Assembly (NCBI GenBank): GCA_009192285.1
Contig: CM018603.1
Coordinates: forward strand, 4,957,613 to 5,021,612
Length of the DNA stretch: 64,000 bases
Direction: 5' to 3'
Source: Morchella semilibera
Taxonomy: Eukaryota > Ascomycota > Pezizomycetes > Pezizales > Morchellaceae
The notes under the pieces are model-generated. The model worked only from the letters and a program-made list of their open reading frames with translations. It was not told the origin of the DNA and did not search any database. This document shows positions 11,432 to 23,310 of this stretch, one piece after another; position 1 is the first letter of the stretch; each line of letters opens with the position of its first letter. The translations under genes were made by a program, and so were the position numbers.

Positions 11432-11842
11432 TCACTCCCTCAGTCCCGCAACATACTCCACCCCCGGTGGCCTAAGTCCCTTCTTTTCCTTATCCAAGGC
11501 ATCCTCCAACAGAATGATATTCGTCTCAACGATGACTATCATATCCTCAAGTTCCAACATCTTCTTCCTGTTACGTCTGAGCCTATCCTTGACGAAGCTT
11601 CTCCGGATTGCTTCAATAAGCTCCTCATCACCAAGAACAAAGAGGAACCCAATGATGTTGATCTTGAGGGTCTGGATAAACCCACGGCCGCGGTAGAGGT
11701 GGTTGCACAGATTGTCATGCCGGGCCTTGAGCGGTTTGTACTGACGGTGGAGGTATTGGAGGTTCCGCTTCTCGTCGATAATCTGGTCCGCGAGACCAAC
11801 GGGGGGCATCTGGATGTCGTAGGAGCAAATTGAGGAAGGCAT
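11432..11842 (-). CDS. small coiled-coil family protein, 136 aa
   Basis: I chose the ATG at 11842 (context CCACGATGCC), 125 bp downstream of a TATTTAAA box. The frame stays open further upstream, but that part reads as non-coding promoter sequence. Opens MPSSICSYDIQMPPVG. Residues 18-50 form a basic helix (ADQIIDEKRNLQYLHRQYK, then LKARHDNLCNHLYRGRGFIQ). A short hydrophobic stretch IIGFLFVLGDEELIEAI follows at about 60-75; it is too short and too acidic for a clear membrane span. The last third is a coiled coil RNRKKMLELEDMIVIVETNI followed by LLEDALDKEKKG. The G-Y-D hinge is not visible. Function unknown. Confidence 0.65.
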   Translation of the reverse strand: MPSSICSYDIQMPPVGLADQIIDEKRNLQYLHRQYKPLKARHDNLCNHLYRGRGFIQTLKINIIGFLFVLGDEELIEAIRRSFVKDRLRRNRKKMLELEDMIVIVETNIILLEDALDKEKKGLRPPGVEYVAGLRE

Positions 11843-11966
11843 CGTGGCGGCGTTTAGTAAGATCGGGATCTGTGCTGTTCGACAGGGTTTCCACTGAATG
11901 AGGATTGATAACAACGATGATTTAGTGATGATGATGAATGATGAAGGTTGAGGGAATCCGTGTTGG

Positions 11967-11974
11967 TTTAAATA
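11967..11974 (-). promoter_or_regulatory. TATA box of the 11432 gene
   Basis: On the minus strand TATTTAAA, 125 bp before the chosen ATG. Supports the internal start over the longer open frame. Confidence 0.4.
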
Positions 11975-13359
11975 GCGTGCCTGTAGGAGTAGAGGTGTTC
12001 CATTCTCCCCTAATACAGGGTAGGTCAAGGCCCGCCTGAGACACGGGTCGGTATTTTGCTCGCCCCGAGTTGCACTGCATAAAGGCGCCATGATTGATCC
12101 CATTCCTTTGCCGGACAAGTTTATCTCTACTCAAGTACATATTCTAGCCATATCAGGAAATCTTTATCCACAACCAGGAAAGTTTGTATATCCTCCTCGA
12201 TGGATACGACCAATCGATATTAGAAGTGAGATACCTATCAGGGGCTTCAGTTAGTGAGGTGAGCTTCTAAGATTCTGTCTACTCATGCTTCCGGGTGAAG
12301 TAACATTGCTATTCATCTCAGTTTGACACACCACACTTGTAGATCATCGATAACTGAACCGACAATGGTCCTACCCTGCCATCCTATTTAAACCATGTTC
12401 AACTGCTATCGGTACACCAAGACTTCTCCCCCTATCCCTCCTCCCCGGGCGGTACCGGTGGCATGGAGATACTCAACCTTGGGAGAGCTCGCTTGAGTTG
12501 CGTGGCTTGGGGGAGTGACACAGCGGGGCGTGGCCGGCATGAGGTCCCACTGCCGTGGTTAGGGTTAGTCCTGGTATATATGGTGTTCGTACTTTGTATG
12601 AGGGGTTCCTCCTGCCTGCAAGACGGGGGTGGGCCGGAGGAGGGCCCGGCAGGTTTCTTCTAGTTTTCAACGCCCAGGCGAGAGATATCGGTCTTCGTGG
12701 GCTCAAAGGAGCCATAAACAGTTTTGATTCCAATATATATGATTACATCTACGGGTACGTTCCCACAGCCCAGTTCAAAGCACCCCACCAGAAAGTATTG
12801 TCAGCTAGGTTGTAGAAATAACTACACACCTAACGAGAACCTAGACTACACAAGTTCGTATATTCTAACAACTATAATGGATATGGGGGTTCGTCCATTC
12901 CCATAACATTAGAAAACTATAATCTTTTTTTTTCACCCATAATCTGAAAATCTTGGTTTAAGATCCTATCATATGAGGATGAAACTTTGTGCCATAGGGC
13001 TTCCCTACACGCAACATTCTTGTACCTAGAAAAGAACGAAAGTATGATAAAAAAAAATGAAAACGAAAATGAAACCTTTGGTTGCTACGCGGTGCGCAGC
13101 TACTCTTGTAACCTGGTAATAGAATATTACCCCAATCATAGCGAATTCGAAGATACTAGGGACTTGGTGGTTTATCTACCGTGACGAGCCCCTGGCAGCT
13201 AATTATAACTCGTCTACTCACTCCGCTAAAATTCAAATGCTGCTTACTGATTATTTTACTACCAAATCATCTTAATTGGGCTTGACCGGCATTTTAATTC
13301 TGGCACTATGAGGAGAAATATAGGGACACTACTGCTGTGTTTCCAAGCGCCCTGTATAC
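11975..13359. other. intergenic, no gene seen
   Basis: Low coding character. Poly-T and poly-A runs near 12925 and 13048. Frames up to 86 codons are chance. Confidence 0.45.
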
Positions 13360-13440
13360 ATTCTCCGCAGCTTACAAAACAATAGAAAATGCTATTTGCA
13401 GCCAGTAGCATTTTCTATCGTTCTCCAAGCTGCGGAGAAT
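13360..13440. repeat. 81-bp hairpin, 35-bp arms
   Basis: ATTCTCCGCAGCTT (13360-13373) mirrors AAGCTGCGGAGAAT (13427-13440), and ATAGAAAATGCTA mirrors TAGCATTTTCTAT. The arms differ only in a central stretch of about seven bases, and the loop is 11 bp. It resembles a minimal foldback or MITE-derived hairpin. No clear target-site duplication. It lies about 215 bp upstream of the 13656 gene. Confidence 0.7.
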
Positions 13441-13655
13441 CTTAATGTGCCGTCCGGGGTGAACACAGTTGTTACTATAACTAAGATATATCAGTAGTGT
13501 GCGACAGTGGCGGGTAATCTATCTTTCAGACATTTCCAAAGCTATTTCGTTTATCCAAGTTTAACACGGTAATCTCGAACATCATCGCCCCTGTCTCTCA
13601 CTACGAATACTATCTACACACCACAGCCAGGCCCGCGCGCCCACCACAATCCACA

Positions 13656-14003
13656 ATGTCCTCCACACCCGCAATAACCTGGACACCAGACCAGACCTCC
13701 GCCCGCGTCGCCGCCCAAATCGCCAGTATCAAGCGAGACCTTGCAGCCCTCTACAGGGGCGAAGAGTGGGCCCGCTTCAAGTTCCTGCTGGACACCGTCG
13801 CGGGGAGGGACCATTACCGAAGGGAGTGGGTAGACCGGCGCGAGGACTATGTCGTTCAAATGAAGCGGCTGGAGCGGAGGTGGAAGGATAAGCAGCTGGC
13901 CGAGGACGAGAGGGTGGAGAAGGCGATCGAGAGGTTGGAGAGTAGGGCGGAGAGGGAGGAGGGGGGGTGGGGGGGGAAGAGGAGGAAGGTCGCGGAGGAG
14001 TAG
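13656..14003 (+). CDS. small coiled-coil family protein with WTPD motif, 115 aa
   Basis: Single exon from the ATG at 13656 in CCACAATGTC. It is a clear paralogue of the 24376 gene: ITWTPDQTSARVAAQIASIK here matches AAWTPDAHSARVAATIQRIK there. The body is a charged helix (DHYRREWVDRREDYVVQMKR) followed by the family end motif RRWKDKQLAEDERVEKAIER. The C-terminus KRRKVAEE follows a Gly-rich linker; KRRKV resembles a nuclear localisation signal. Stop at 14001-14003 is followed by a 10-base G run. No membrane segment. Function unknown; nuclear location is inference only. Confidence 0.7.
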   Translation: MSSTPAITWTPDQTSARVAAQIASIKRDLAALYRGEEWARFKFLLDTVAGRDHYRREWVDRREDYVVQMKRLERRWKDKQLAEDERVEKAIERLESRAEREEGGWGGKRRKVAEE

Positions 14004-17000
14004 TGGTCCGGCGCGTGGGGCTTTTTTGGGGGGGGGGAGGGGGTGGTGTACTGTGGGTGGGATGATCTTTGGTGGTGGCATTCTTGTATTTTTAATTTTT
14101 TTTGAATGCCTATGGGTTTTTGAGTTCTGTTTTCTTTTTTTGCTGAGATGTAGTAGTTACGATAGAACACGTACTCCCCATCTGTCCAGCTAGGCGTTTC
14201 GATATCTTTCTACTTCGTGAAGATAGCTACACCCCGTTCACTCTCTTCTGATATTCCTAAGTAGAACCAAGGTTCTCAACATTATGTATCCGTATAATCC
14301 ACCTGCCATATCGTACCCCTATGTGCTGAGGTTGTTATCAAACTGCATGATATCTTGCAGACTCCTTATCGTGCCAACTATAACGACATAATCGGGAAAT
14401 ATCATATGTTCCTGGCAGCGCTCCGGGGCATAATCTAGGATTTTCTTTTTCTTTCCTCCATTTTCCAACCAGTAAGTTGCATAAACCGAGGATAGAAAGA
14501 GCCAATTTCCTACAGCATGACACTTATGATATTATTAATACAGATGGTGTCTATGTTGGAGCCTCGTTATTTACCAAGCAAGCACCCCAAAAGCTTCGCT
14601 AGGTGAAGGTACGTGATGGCTGATATCTTGATTTAGTATCTTTTGCTATAGTTAGAGCAACGAAGGCCCCCTCATTGGGCTCCGCTATACTGCATAGTAC
14701 AGATGCTCCGAAGCAGAAGCTTACCTAAGCAAGGAAGATAACCTATTTGTAAGGGTAAAGGCGAAAAAGACGGAGAAGGGGCGGAAAGGGAGAGGAATTG
14801 AATCAAGGGAGGCATAGAGAAGGAGTGAGTGGGTAGACGAGTAGAGAAGACAGAATGGTTTAATTAGTATCTGTCGATCCCATTTTGTTTTGATTTCTGT
14901 TTGCTGAAGATGGCGGTGGAAGAGAGGGTACTTCCGGGGTTGTGATTTTCCTTTGTTGAAGATGGTCGCGGGGAAGAGGGTACCAGGGCTGGATACAGCT
15001 GATGGCGCAAACAAAAAAAAAATTCGCAAAGCGCAGAGCCGCCCGAGTGAGATTTTGTGACCTCTCCCAGTCGTTGCCTGCGGACTACCTGCACCCACTC
15101 CCCCGCCCTATCTTACCCCACCCCACCCACCACTGGGGACCACCGAACACCAATTAACGCAGGGAGAATAAATGGCGCACGGGTGAAGGAGTAACGGGGA
15201 CAGAGACACGGGTAAGGACGCCGGCCGGGAGGAAGACCGCTGACGGGCTGCCACAGACACACTCCGACGATAGGCGCCGCGTCTATACCGCTAGATACGA
15301 TGGCGCCACTTTTACGGCAGACTACGCTTGTCCTGTGAATCAAGTAGACACTTCTACCAATAGACCCATCTAGAGCCCCAACCCCCAGGTCCCCAACCGG
15401 GCCCAGCGTGGTGCATATCGATAGATATAAACGCTAGCCCTAGAGGTACAGTTTGATAGAAACTAGTTATATCGACAATACCATCCGGGAGAAATAGTCT
15501 GTCTGGCGGTGTCTCGTTTTTCCACCGTAGAGGCGGTGGTGCTCGGAACAACCTGGGACTTGACCATCACTTGTGTCTATGCCGGTACCCATGGATCACC
15601 TATGCGTGCTATATCTTCAAGTTAGTACAACATCAGGGCCGGGGTACCACGCGGTACTAGGATCCATCTAGATGAGGCAGCCAACTAAATATTGGTGGCA
15701 ACTATACTCGGTTATAGGACATCCATAGCGACGCTTCACGGCCGACTCCAGCCCCGTCGGAACGCGCGTATTTTCTGCTGGACGCTTACCTCACGCATAG
15801 CGTGGCAAACGCGCATGTAACGAAACATGTCGACTCGGTCATTTCTAGTTGCGGGCTAGGTTATGGCGGACGGGGGTAACCCCGCACAACCCTTTCTGGT
15901 GCCTCCCAATCTGCTCCAGGACCACCGGTATGCACAGTACCTAGGGGAGTGGGTCTTCAATGACATGATATTGAGGTGGGCGAACGGCTGCTGGTGGGAC
16001 CCGTTTGGATCCGAGTCGCCCTATCTGTCAGGATCGATGGGTGGATGTTAGATATAATACATATACGAAGGCAGTGCTCTCGTCCGTGCGGTATGGGGGT
16101 TGGTGTATAAAAACAACTTCTTTTTTAGCTAGTGGTCAAGCAAGTTTGTATTCAATATCACATTTCTCCCAGGTGCATTTAACCTTATACCTTACATACA
16201 TGAGACTACTACGTCTTGTGCGTTTCCTGCCACTCCCGTTTGTTCCATCCTGTGCCCTAAATGCGTTGACCTTACTGTCCGCCGTGTTGAGACAGCATCC
16301 TGGAGGCAGGGCGGGTATTCATACGTGAGGCCCACAACAGCCCGTTATAGAGTAGGGGCTTATATACCCCAGATACACCATCCAGACAATTAAGGGACTA
16401 GGAGTACCAGCCCGGCCCCTCAGGAAACACCCAACGCAGCCACGCCTCCAGAACGGAGAAAAACATAGGCGACGCCCAGACAATGCCTACCGCCTCTTTT
16501 TTTTTTTTGATTCATATCCGCCCCGATCTGTAGGTACATGTAGCTCTACACCGCCGCGAAAGGCTGCCGGCCAGCCAGTGCTGGTCGATTACCGACCGAT
16601 ACCCCCAGCGCAACCACAGCCAGACATGTAATTAATGAAGTAAACAAAAAAAAAACACAGCCACAGTCGGTGTTCACAACCGGTCACTCGGTGGCCGGGT
16701 GATTGCCCATACAGACACCGGGTGATTAGGAGCTGTTCACAGGTTTGCTATGCTTGGGATTATGGTAGGACTACTTGAGGTCACGGAGGGGGGCCATGCC
16801 ACGCATCAGTTCTGCCTACTCCTGCCCCGTGTGTAAGTCGGTTTGCGAGTCCGGGCTGGGCCAGTGATCATGAGGCAGAGCAATGTACATGATAAGCCCT
16901 CTCAGCCCAGCCCAGGCCTGGCAAGCACATTTCAGCCCCCAATCCGCGCTCTCCTGGCGTCCGTGACCCCCAAAACCCCACAACCCAGAACACCCGCCGA

Positions 17001-17515
17001 AGCCCACGCCCAAGCACAACCTAGGCTAAACTGCCGCAGTTCCCCCACCGCGCACCCAACCCGCCAGAAAAGACAGTGCTCCGCAGCCCTTTCTCACACT
17101 TTGCTTGCCCCTTGCACCTTTCCACAGCGCCGCACAGCCATAGATACGCCTACCATCTCTAGCTGCAACGTGCTTTTGGAGTTCCTTATTTGTGCACACG
17201 GCCTGCCTGGGTCCTTTTGCTGCTACGGGCGAACACGACTCGGCTTTTGGTTTGGGTGGTCTCGACTTACCCGTCTTTGAAGGCTTTGGCCTCGACGCTG
17301 TCTGCGGCCTACTACTCTTCTGGGCCTCGATCTCGTAGTGGGCATTACAAGAACTACATCTGGGCACCTACAGCACACCATACCCAAGTCCGGTCCCCTC
17401 TTCTCTACGATACCTAGGAAAGCTCTACGGGACACCCAAAAACGCTATCCAGCTCTAAATAACATACACAAATATACACAAAAGCAACAATACCTCCCCA
17501 ACCAAAAATCCCACC
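14004..17515. other. long intergenic stretch
   Basis: No gene I can support. It holds a G10 run (14018-14027), TACATGTA at 16535-16542, and a TGTAATTAATGAAGTAAACA segment ending in ten A (16624-16655) that recurs near 29325. The last 600 bp before 17516 are C-rich on the plus strand, probably promoter and 5' UTR of the large gene. A Cys-containing minus-strand frame at 17367-17026 has no ATG and is left uncalled. Confidence 0.4.
16624..16655 (+). repeat. A-tailed repeat end, copy 1
   Basis: ACATGTAATTAATGAAGTAA, then AC and ten A. It matches ACATGTAATGAAGTAAGC followed by nine A at 29325-29351. Flanks do not match by eye. Could be the 3' end of a retroposed short element. Confidence 0.4.
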
Positions 17516-20500
17516 ATGGCCCGCAAAGCTCACTCCTCGGCCCCCCTCCGCCGCTCAACCCGCCCCCGCCGCCAACCGCACCCCCTCGCCCCCACCCCCC
17601 ACCCGCCAACCCCTCCCCCCGCCACAACCCCCACCCCGCCCGCACCACCCCTCTCCATTTCCCACACCGACAAATCCAACCTCTACACCTACTACCGGCA
17701 GCAGCTCCTGCAGACCGGCCACCGCCCCACCCACCCAGCGCTCAACGCCTGGTGGGCCTACACGCACTCGGGTGCCATACTGCCATCGTCCGTGTTGCGG
17801 TCTGTAACCGCGGGCGCGGCCGTCCGCGGGAGTAAAGCCGTCCAGGCAGGGCGGGTGGCGGACTGGGCGCGTGGGCGCCGGGAGGCGGGCGGGTGCTGGC
17901 CGAGCGCGGAGCAGGCTGCTGGCTGGATGCTGAGTGTGGGGTTGGGTGATGTGGTGGATGTTGAGGCTGTGTTGCGCGGGCTTAGGGGTGGGCCGGAGAG
18001 ACGGGTACCGGTGGAGGTGGAGGATCGGAGGTGGGGACCGGGCGCGGGTGGGATATTGGCGTGGCCGGAGGCGTTGGGGCCTCGGAGGAGTCCAGAGCCG
18101 GAGCAGGAGACGGAGGCGGAGGCGAATGTGGAGGCCGAACCGGAGGCGGAGGGTGTTAGTGTTGCCGAGCCAGCCGTGGAGGAGAAAGAGGTTGTCCCGG
18201 ACCCGGGAAACAAGCGCCAGCCCAGTACCCCGATGATAAGCAGGCGGAGCAAGCGGCGGACCCGGCAATCGACCACCTTTGCCGCCGCCGGAAAGCAGCC
18301 CGAAATACAGAAAGAAGCGGATATAGACATCCCCAGCACTGAGCGCGGCGAGAGCAGCAACAGCAAACCAGACACGACGCATGCCACGGAAACAGAGGCG
18401 GCAGGCCCAAGCACGACAAAGCCAGCGCGGCCCTTAGGGCGCCGGCAGCAGAGGGCTCTCCAGCGCGCGGCTACGAAGCGAAAGGCGGACGAGGAGGTGA
18501 TGGAGGACACAATTGTCGTCGCGCACCGTGCTCCGGCGGCAAAACCCGTTGCCGACAGTAGGGGCGGGAGGGCGGTAAGCGCCAAACCCCCGCCTACTAC
18601 CGCGCCGCGCTGCCGTTCGCCCCAGATCCCGGCACTGGTCATCGCCCACGCGCAACACATCAACAACAAGCACACGAACAAGAAGAAGCATAACCACAAC
18701 CGCAACCGCAACCACAACCGCAGCGCCCATTCATTAAAATCGCTGCCGCTGATGATGGCTGACGAAGCTGTGCGTGCACTGGCTAGGCCGGCTGTGAAGA
18801 AAGAATCAGGGGACATCACTCGGCCTCTCTCCCCGCACATCAATCATACTGGGGCCATGGCGCCGCGCAAGACTGGCGGACAAGGCAGGACTGAGGGTGA
18901 CAAGCAGGTCAAGCAGGAAGAGGGTCCGGCCCTGGTGACGGCGCTGTCTAAGGCGGAGTCGGGGTTTAGGTCTCATCCTGCTGGGGGGGTCCAATCGGTA
19001 GCTGCTACTAATACTGCAGCTCGCCCGGCAGTTGAGGAAGAGGGGGTACATGGAGATGAAAATGCAATGGAGGAAGAGGGCTGGTGTGATGAGGGCGAGG
19101 GGGAGATTGAAGAGTCTGAGGCCATGGACAAAGAAGCCATTACTGTCTCTGCTGGGTCTGCAGAAGTCAAGAGGGAGGGCGGTACAATCGATGCTGGCCC
19201 GGCCCAATCAACGCTGAGCAGGCAAGCCGGCGTTATGCCAGCAGCGAACCTCGATGAGCAACACCAGCACATCTCCGCTAACCAGGACCCCAACGCCGCT
19301 GCTCCCCCTGCTACAGTCGAAGAGCCAGCCAGAATCAGGGCACGCACAGTAGACGCCGGCATCGACGACGAATTCCGGCACCTGGCAGAACTCATCAACC
19401 GCGCCTCCGACCCTCCCGTCAAGCTCAAAGTCCAGGACCCGCGCACACCCACACCATCCATCCCCGTGACCCCCGCGCCAGACCCAGACCCCATCTGCGC
19501 TGCCATCGGCGTCGCGCTCTCGCCGCGTACAGCAGCAAAGGTAAAGGCCTACCTGGATGCCCGCGTGCAGTCCGAGGTCGACAGCCGGCTCTCGAACATA
19601 CCCGTCATCACAAGGGACGGCGGGTCGGTCATTAAGGAGTACATTGACGCCACCATCCAGCTGGAGCTACAGGCACGATTTGCCGCCGCCAGAAATCTGG
19701 GGACGGCAAGAGTGGAAGGAACGGTTGCTCGTGTCATCAGGGAGCAAGTTGGTGTTGAAGGTGGTGGAGATTTCGGGCAGAGGGCTGCTTCTGTTCCAGT
19801 TGCGCCGCTGGTGTTGGATAGAGGCACGGACACGAGCACGAACAATGGCAAAGAAAAAGGAAAAGAAAAAGCCGTGGAACAGAGCGCAGCTAATAACAAC
19901 CTCGACAAAGAGGACCACTCTCCGCCCACTCAGCAGCCCAGCCCGGCCGCCCACGAGTCCCGCAAGCGCAAGCTCCCCGCCAACGACGGAGCCCCAGGGC
20001 CTTCCCGCCGCCGCACCACCCCACTACCCCAAGACCCAACCCCCCCGCCAAAGCAGTCCAACGCGAAGTATACCGGCCCCCCGAGGCGCACAGCCGACAG
20101 GGAAGTCGTCGCCGAGTTCTGGGCGGCAACGCCCCTCCCCCACCGCACCCGCAAGCCCCCCGCGCCCGAGGAGCCCGCCCACCCCGCCCCGCCAAAGCCA
20201 GCACCCGCGATCACGCCCGTCCGCTGCTTGGCGCCGGCGCCGCAGCCCGCGACCAGCTACGTCCAACGCATCTTCTACCACAACGGCCGCACCAACAACC
20301 GCCATCGTTCCCGCCTCGAGAACAGGACCTACATGCGCCGCCTGCGCCGCCACCACGACGCCCTCCCTCCCGCTCCGCAGCACTGCACCGAGGAGGAGAC
20401 AGCGGTCCACCGCGCGACGCTGATGACAGGCGTGCACGTTGACGCGCGCGACACGGGGCTCCCGGGCCATGTCGTCCCGGTGCTTGCGCCGGCTCAGCAG

Positions 20501-20975
20501 ATGCAGGTTACTGCTGGCCGCCCGCGCGTGATGGATCCTGCGGAGCGGCGCGCGCTGGATGCCGAGCTGCGTGTCTGGTATTCTGTTGCTGCTGCCGGCA
20601 GCGTTGTCACTGAGAGGGCGCTTGAGAGGAAGGTATTTGCCTTGGTTGGTGGTAGGTTCTCTTTCCTGTTTGCACTGTCGTGAGAGGGGCTAATTGTGTG
20701 GACAGGGAGGGTGTTGCCGCGTGGCTGGTTGGCGAGGTGGAAGAGGAGGCATGGCGTTAGTGCTCCACACGGGCCGCAGGGGTCTCTACCGGTATGTTGC
20801 TCTGTGGTGGCGGAGCTAGAGGCTGTGACTGACAATGTACGTGAATGCATAGGAGGATCCAATCTCCATCTCCGACTCCGACGACACCGACACCGACTTC
20901 GACGACACCGACGACGAAAGCGCCGAAGGTACACAAGCCGCCGCACCTCCCCGCCGTGGAGGCGCTCACCGCTAA
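17516..20975 (+). CDS. large disordered protein with C-terminal CENP-B/Tc5-type HTH and acidic tail, 1114 aa
   Basis: Likely a nuclear DNA-binding protein. The model joins 17516-20651, 20706-20791 and 20853-20975. The start CACCATGGC is strong. Intron 1 (54 bp) has a GTAGGT donor and intron 2 (61 bp) a GTATGT donor; phases match. Residues 1-40 are Arg/Pro-rich. A conserved-looking helical block lies at about 45-150 (ALNAWWAYTHSGAILPSS). Roughly 150-1015 is disordered, rich in Glu, Ala, Pro and basic patches. Across intron 1 the splice creates SVVTERALERKVFALVGG, then RVLPRGWLARWKRRHGVS (about 1028-1064), which fits the second half of the Tc5/CENP-B HTH (VSxxLLxxKA...WLxRFKRRHG). No DDE nuclease domain is seen, so it is not an intact transposase. 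The last exon is an acidic tail beginning EDPISISDSDD, compatible with a SUMO-interacting motif. GC-rich relative to its flanks. Confidence 0.7.
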
Positions 20976-22489
20976 ACGGTGGCGCTGTTTTTCTTCCCCT
21001 GTCCTGTCCTTACGTCCCCTGTGTTGGATTGGCAGGGTTCTTTTTTTGCAGCCGCAGTTGGGGTGTTTTGCTCAAGGCGTGCGGGATATTTGCCCGCTTT
21101 GTAGGTGTATAGCGTGTATGCGAGTAAGATAATAAAATGGAATGCTGTTGTGTCTTGTGTGCTTTTGTGGTTTTTTTTTTTTTTTGTTCTTGGGGGGGGC
21201 TAGGAGGTGCTCCGGGGGGGGGGGGGAGGAAGACGTGTGGTGGTATAGAGGCTACGGGTATATCCCTAAGCTGTGACTTAGGTCCTGCAAGCATGGGACA
21301 CATAACACCAGTGATATCTCACGCGTAATCTACAAGAGACCGAGAGGTGGTCAGTTTTTGTTACAGTATATAGGAGTGGTGCTTCTTCACAGCTCACCAC
21401 TCGCACACCTCAGGAGGATGTTGTTTGAACTATTGTTGCGAGCCGGGGAAAATATATCCTACCTTTCATAATTGTGGCAAGGTCTAGACCACCCTTATAT
21501 TATGCCATTACTGTTGTTTGCCAAGGCTATTTGCTATAAAAGGGCTATTAGATTCCCTCAGAAGATATCACAAGAACTATATTCGCTGCCAAAGTCACTA
21601 TTTCTGACAAATTTATTGCTATTCGGGTGTTGTTGAAAGGTAGTTATCTGATCACCAGCATGGGGCTTACACGCTAGCACTAACATCCGCTAAATAAAGA
21701 ATGTCACTTACACTGTACCCACGGCCGGGCGCCGTGTATGCCCCACCGTCCAGTTAGAGGGACAGCCTCGGTATTGGGTATCTATACGCGGCAGGGCGGC
21801 TCAGTCGTGGGCTTTAGGTGCGCATGGGTTGTGTTGTTGTATTCATGGTTTATCACTCGGCGTTTAAGGTGGCTCGGTCGTACGCATCGTGGGTGTTGTG
21901 TTCATGGTCTATCACCTGGTGTCGATCTGGCACCCACGGACTACTCCTCGCTGGTGGTGCCGTGCTGTGGCGAGTAGGCGTGAGATTGGGGATGGGGGCT
22001 CGTGATCACAAGGTAGGGCAGGGTTCTCACTGATAATGCGGTGTTGTAATACATATCGATAAAACTCGCTGGTAGTACAGTGAGTACGGTACGATATGGT
22101 GATCTTTGGTAATAGGAGGGAGGATATGGATTTATCTGTATCGATGATAGCAGGAATATCATGGTAGGGACTTGACAAATGGATCTTGGTTTACCTTTAC
22201 TAACCTCATAGATCAGGATCGAAGAGGAGGGGGAGGGAAGGGGAACCTGGATTTTGCCCCGGAACACTTCTAGGCCGAACATAGGACATCGCTCGCCTAC
22301 AGTATAGTATATTATGGTTGGTATGATAAAGGGTCTGCACAGTAGCATGCAGTTCGATAGCCACCGCAGTATATAACAGTGGGTACGGTATGGCATGAAA
22401 ATCATACTGATACGTACCTTTGAGAACCCTGAGGTAGGGAAGGTACTAGTTGCGTCCTAATTAAGGGAGGACAATAACATGGCCCGGGA
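20976..22489. other. intergenic
   Basis: Contains a T16-type run near 21170, a G8 and a G13 run (21214-21226) and no supported gene. Confidence 0.45.
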
Positions 22490-22736
22490 GGGGCCCGACT
22501 GCCACCGCGAGCCGTGGGGGTTCACGACCTAGTCTACCAGCAGCAAAGGAGAAACACAACTACAGTGGACCTACTCCCACTAAATGGTACCATAGCTATT
22601 CAAGCCTGTGCAAAACAGCATAAACACTCTGACGCACTGTAGAAGTAACCCAAGGCACAGAGCAAGTTTCAATTCTCTACGGATGCTACCCAACAGCCGA
22701 AAGCCCTCCAGCCAGCAGCAGCACCAATCCAGCCCC

Positions 22737-23132
22737 TCAACCCCCAGCCCACCAGAACGGGTGCAGCCCCCCCATGTCACTTCCGCCCCCCTCCCGACGT
22801 AGGCCCCCTCCCCCGTCCTCCATCCACTGCCTCCTCCTCTTCCTCCTCCTCTCGATCCTCACATCCTCGGCAGCCCTCTCCTCCTCCATCTTCAGCACCC
22901 GGTCCTTCCACTCGTACTCCAGCTCGTGCATGTTCCGCAATAGTATCTGCATGTTCCTGCGACACTGGTATATGTGGCTTTCCCACCACTGTAGAGAGTG
23001 GAGGCCCGTGGCGGGGGCGTTGGCGGGGTGCCGCTTCACATCAGTGTATCTCATGTACTTGACGAGATACGCGTATTGCTCCTTGTGGTAGGAGTCGGTG
23101 AGCTGTTGGATGTGTTCTTTGTAGGTGCTCAT
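22737..23132 (-). CDS. small coiled-coil family protein, duplicate A, 131 aa
   Basis: Start at the ATG 23132, matching the position of the duplicate's ATG (both follow a CGAACCYCAAMCCCAAA leader). Opens MSTYKEHIQQLTDSYHKEQ, lacking the WTPD block and first helix found in the 24376 copy; about 22 codons are missing just after the start. Next comes YAYLVKYMRYTDVKRHPANA and ATGLHSLQWWESHIYQCRRN, then the end motif YEWKDRVLKMEEERAAEDVR, an Arg-rich run RIERRRKRRRQ (possible NLS) and a Gly-rich tail GLHPFWWAGG. The promoter keeps a TATAAGTA element at 23310-23303. Function unknown. Confidence 0.65.
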   Translation of the reverse strand: MSTYKEHIQQLTDSYHKEQYAYLVKYMRYTDVKRHPANAPATGLHSLQWWESHIYQCRRNMQILLRNMHELEYEWKDRVLKMEEERAAEDVRIERRRKRRRQWMEDGGGGLRREGGGSDMGGLHPFWWAGG

Positions 23133-23302
23133 GTTTGGGTTTGAGGTTCGATGTAAGGTCGTTAAATTATTTGTGGTTGTTAGGTCTAGGTGAGCCCGGG
23201 CCACTGGATGGGTGTTGGAGGGCTGGGCTCAGCGGGGGTCGCGGGGTGGGCTGGGCTGCTACGGTATCCAGAAATCCAGTTCTTTCAGTCATTGCCCTGG
23301 GT

Positions 23303-23310
23303 ACTTATAC
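23303..23310 (-). promoter_or_regulatory. TATA box of duplicate A
   Basis: TATAAGTACCC on the minus strand, about 171 bp before the ATG. The same place in unit B reads CTAAGTACCC, so the element is damaged there. Confidence 0.4.

Noticed and set aside
14721-15098. 125-codon minus-strand frame rich in Phe, Leu and Ser
   Set aside because: Arises from purine-rich DNA on the opposite strand; no start context or domain.
17026-17367. Minus-strand frame with CSSCNAHYEIEAQK and further Cys residues
   Set aside because: No ATG, a stop just upstream, and the candidate upstream exon also contains an early stop. It may be a gene fragment but I cannot build a model.
17555-20470. Long minus-strand and alternative plus-strand open frames (up to 361 codons) across 17.5-20.5 kb
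   Set aside because: They are shadows of the GC-rich 1114-aa gene; the codon pattern, strong start and splice junctions support only that frame.
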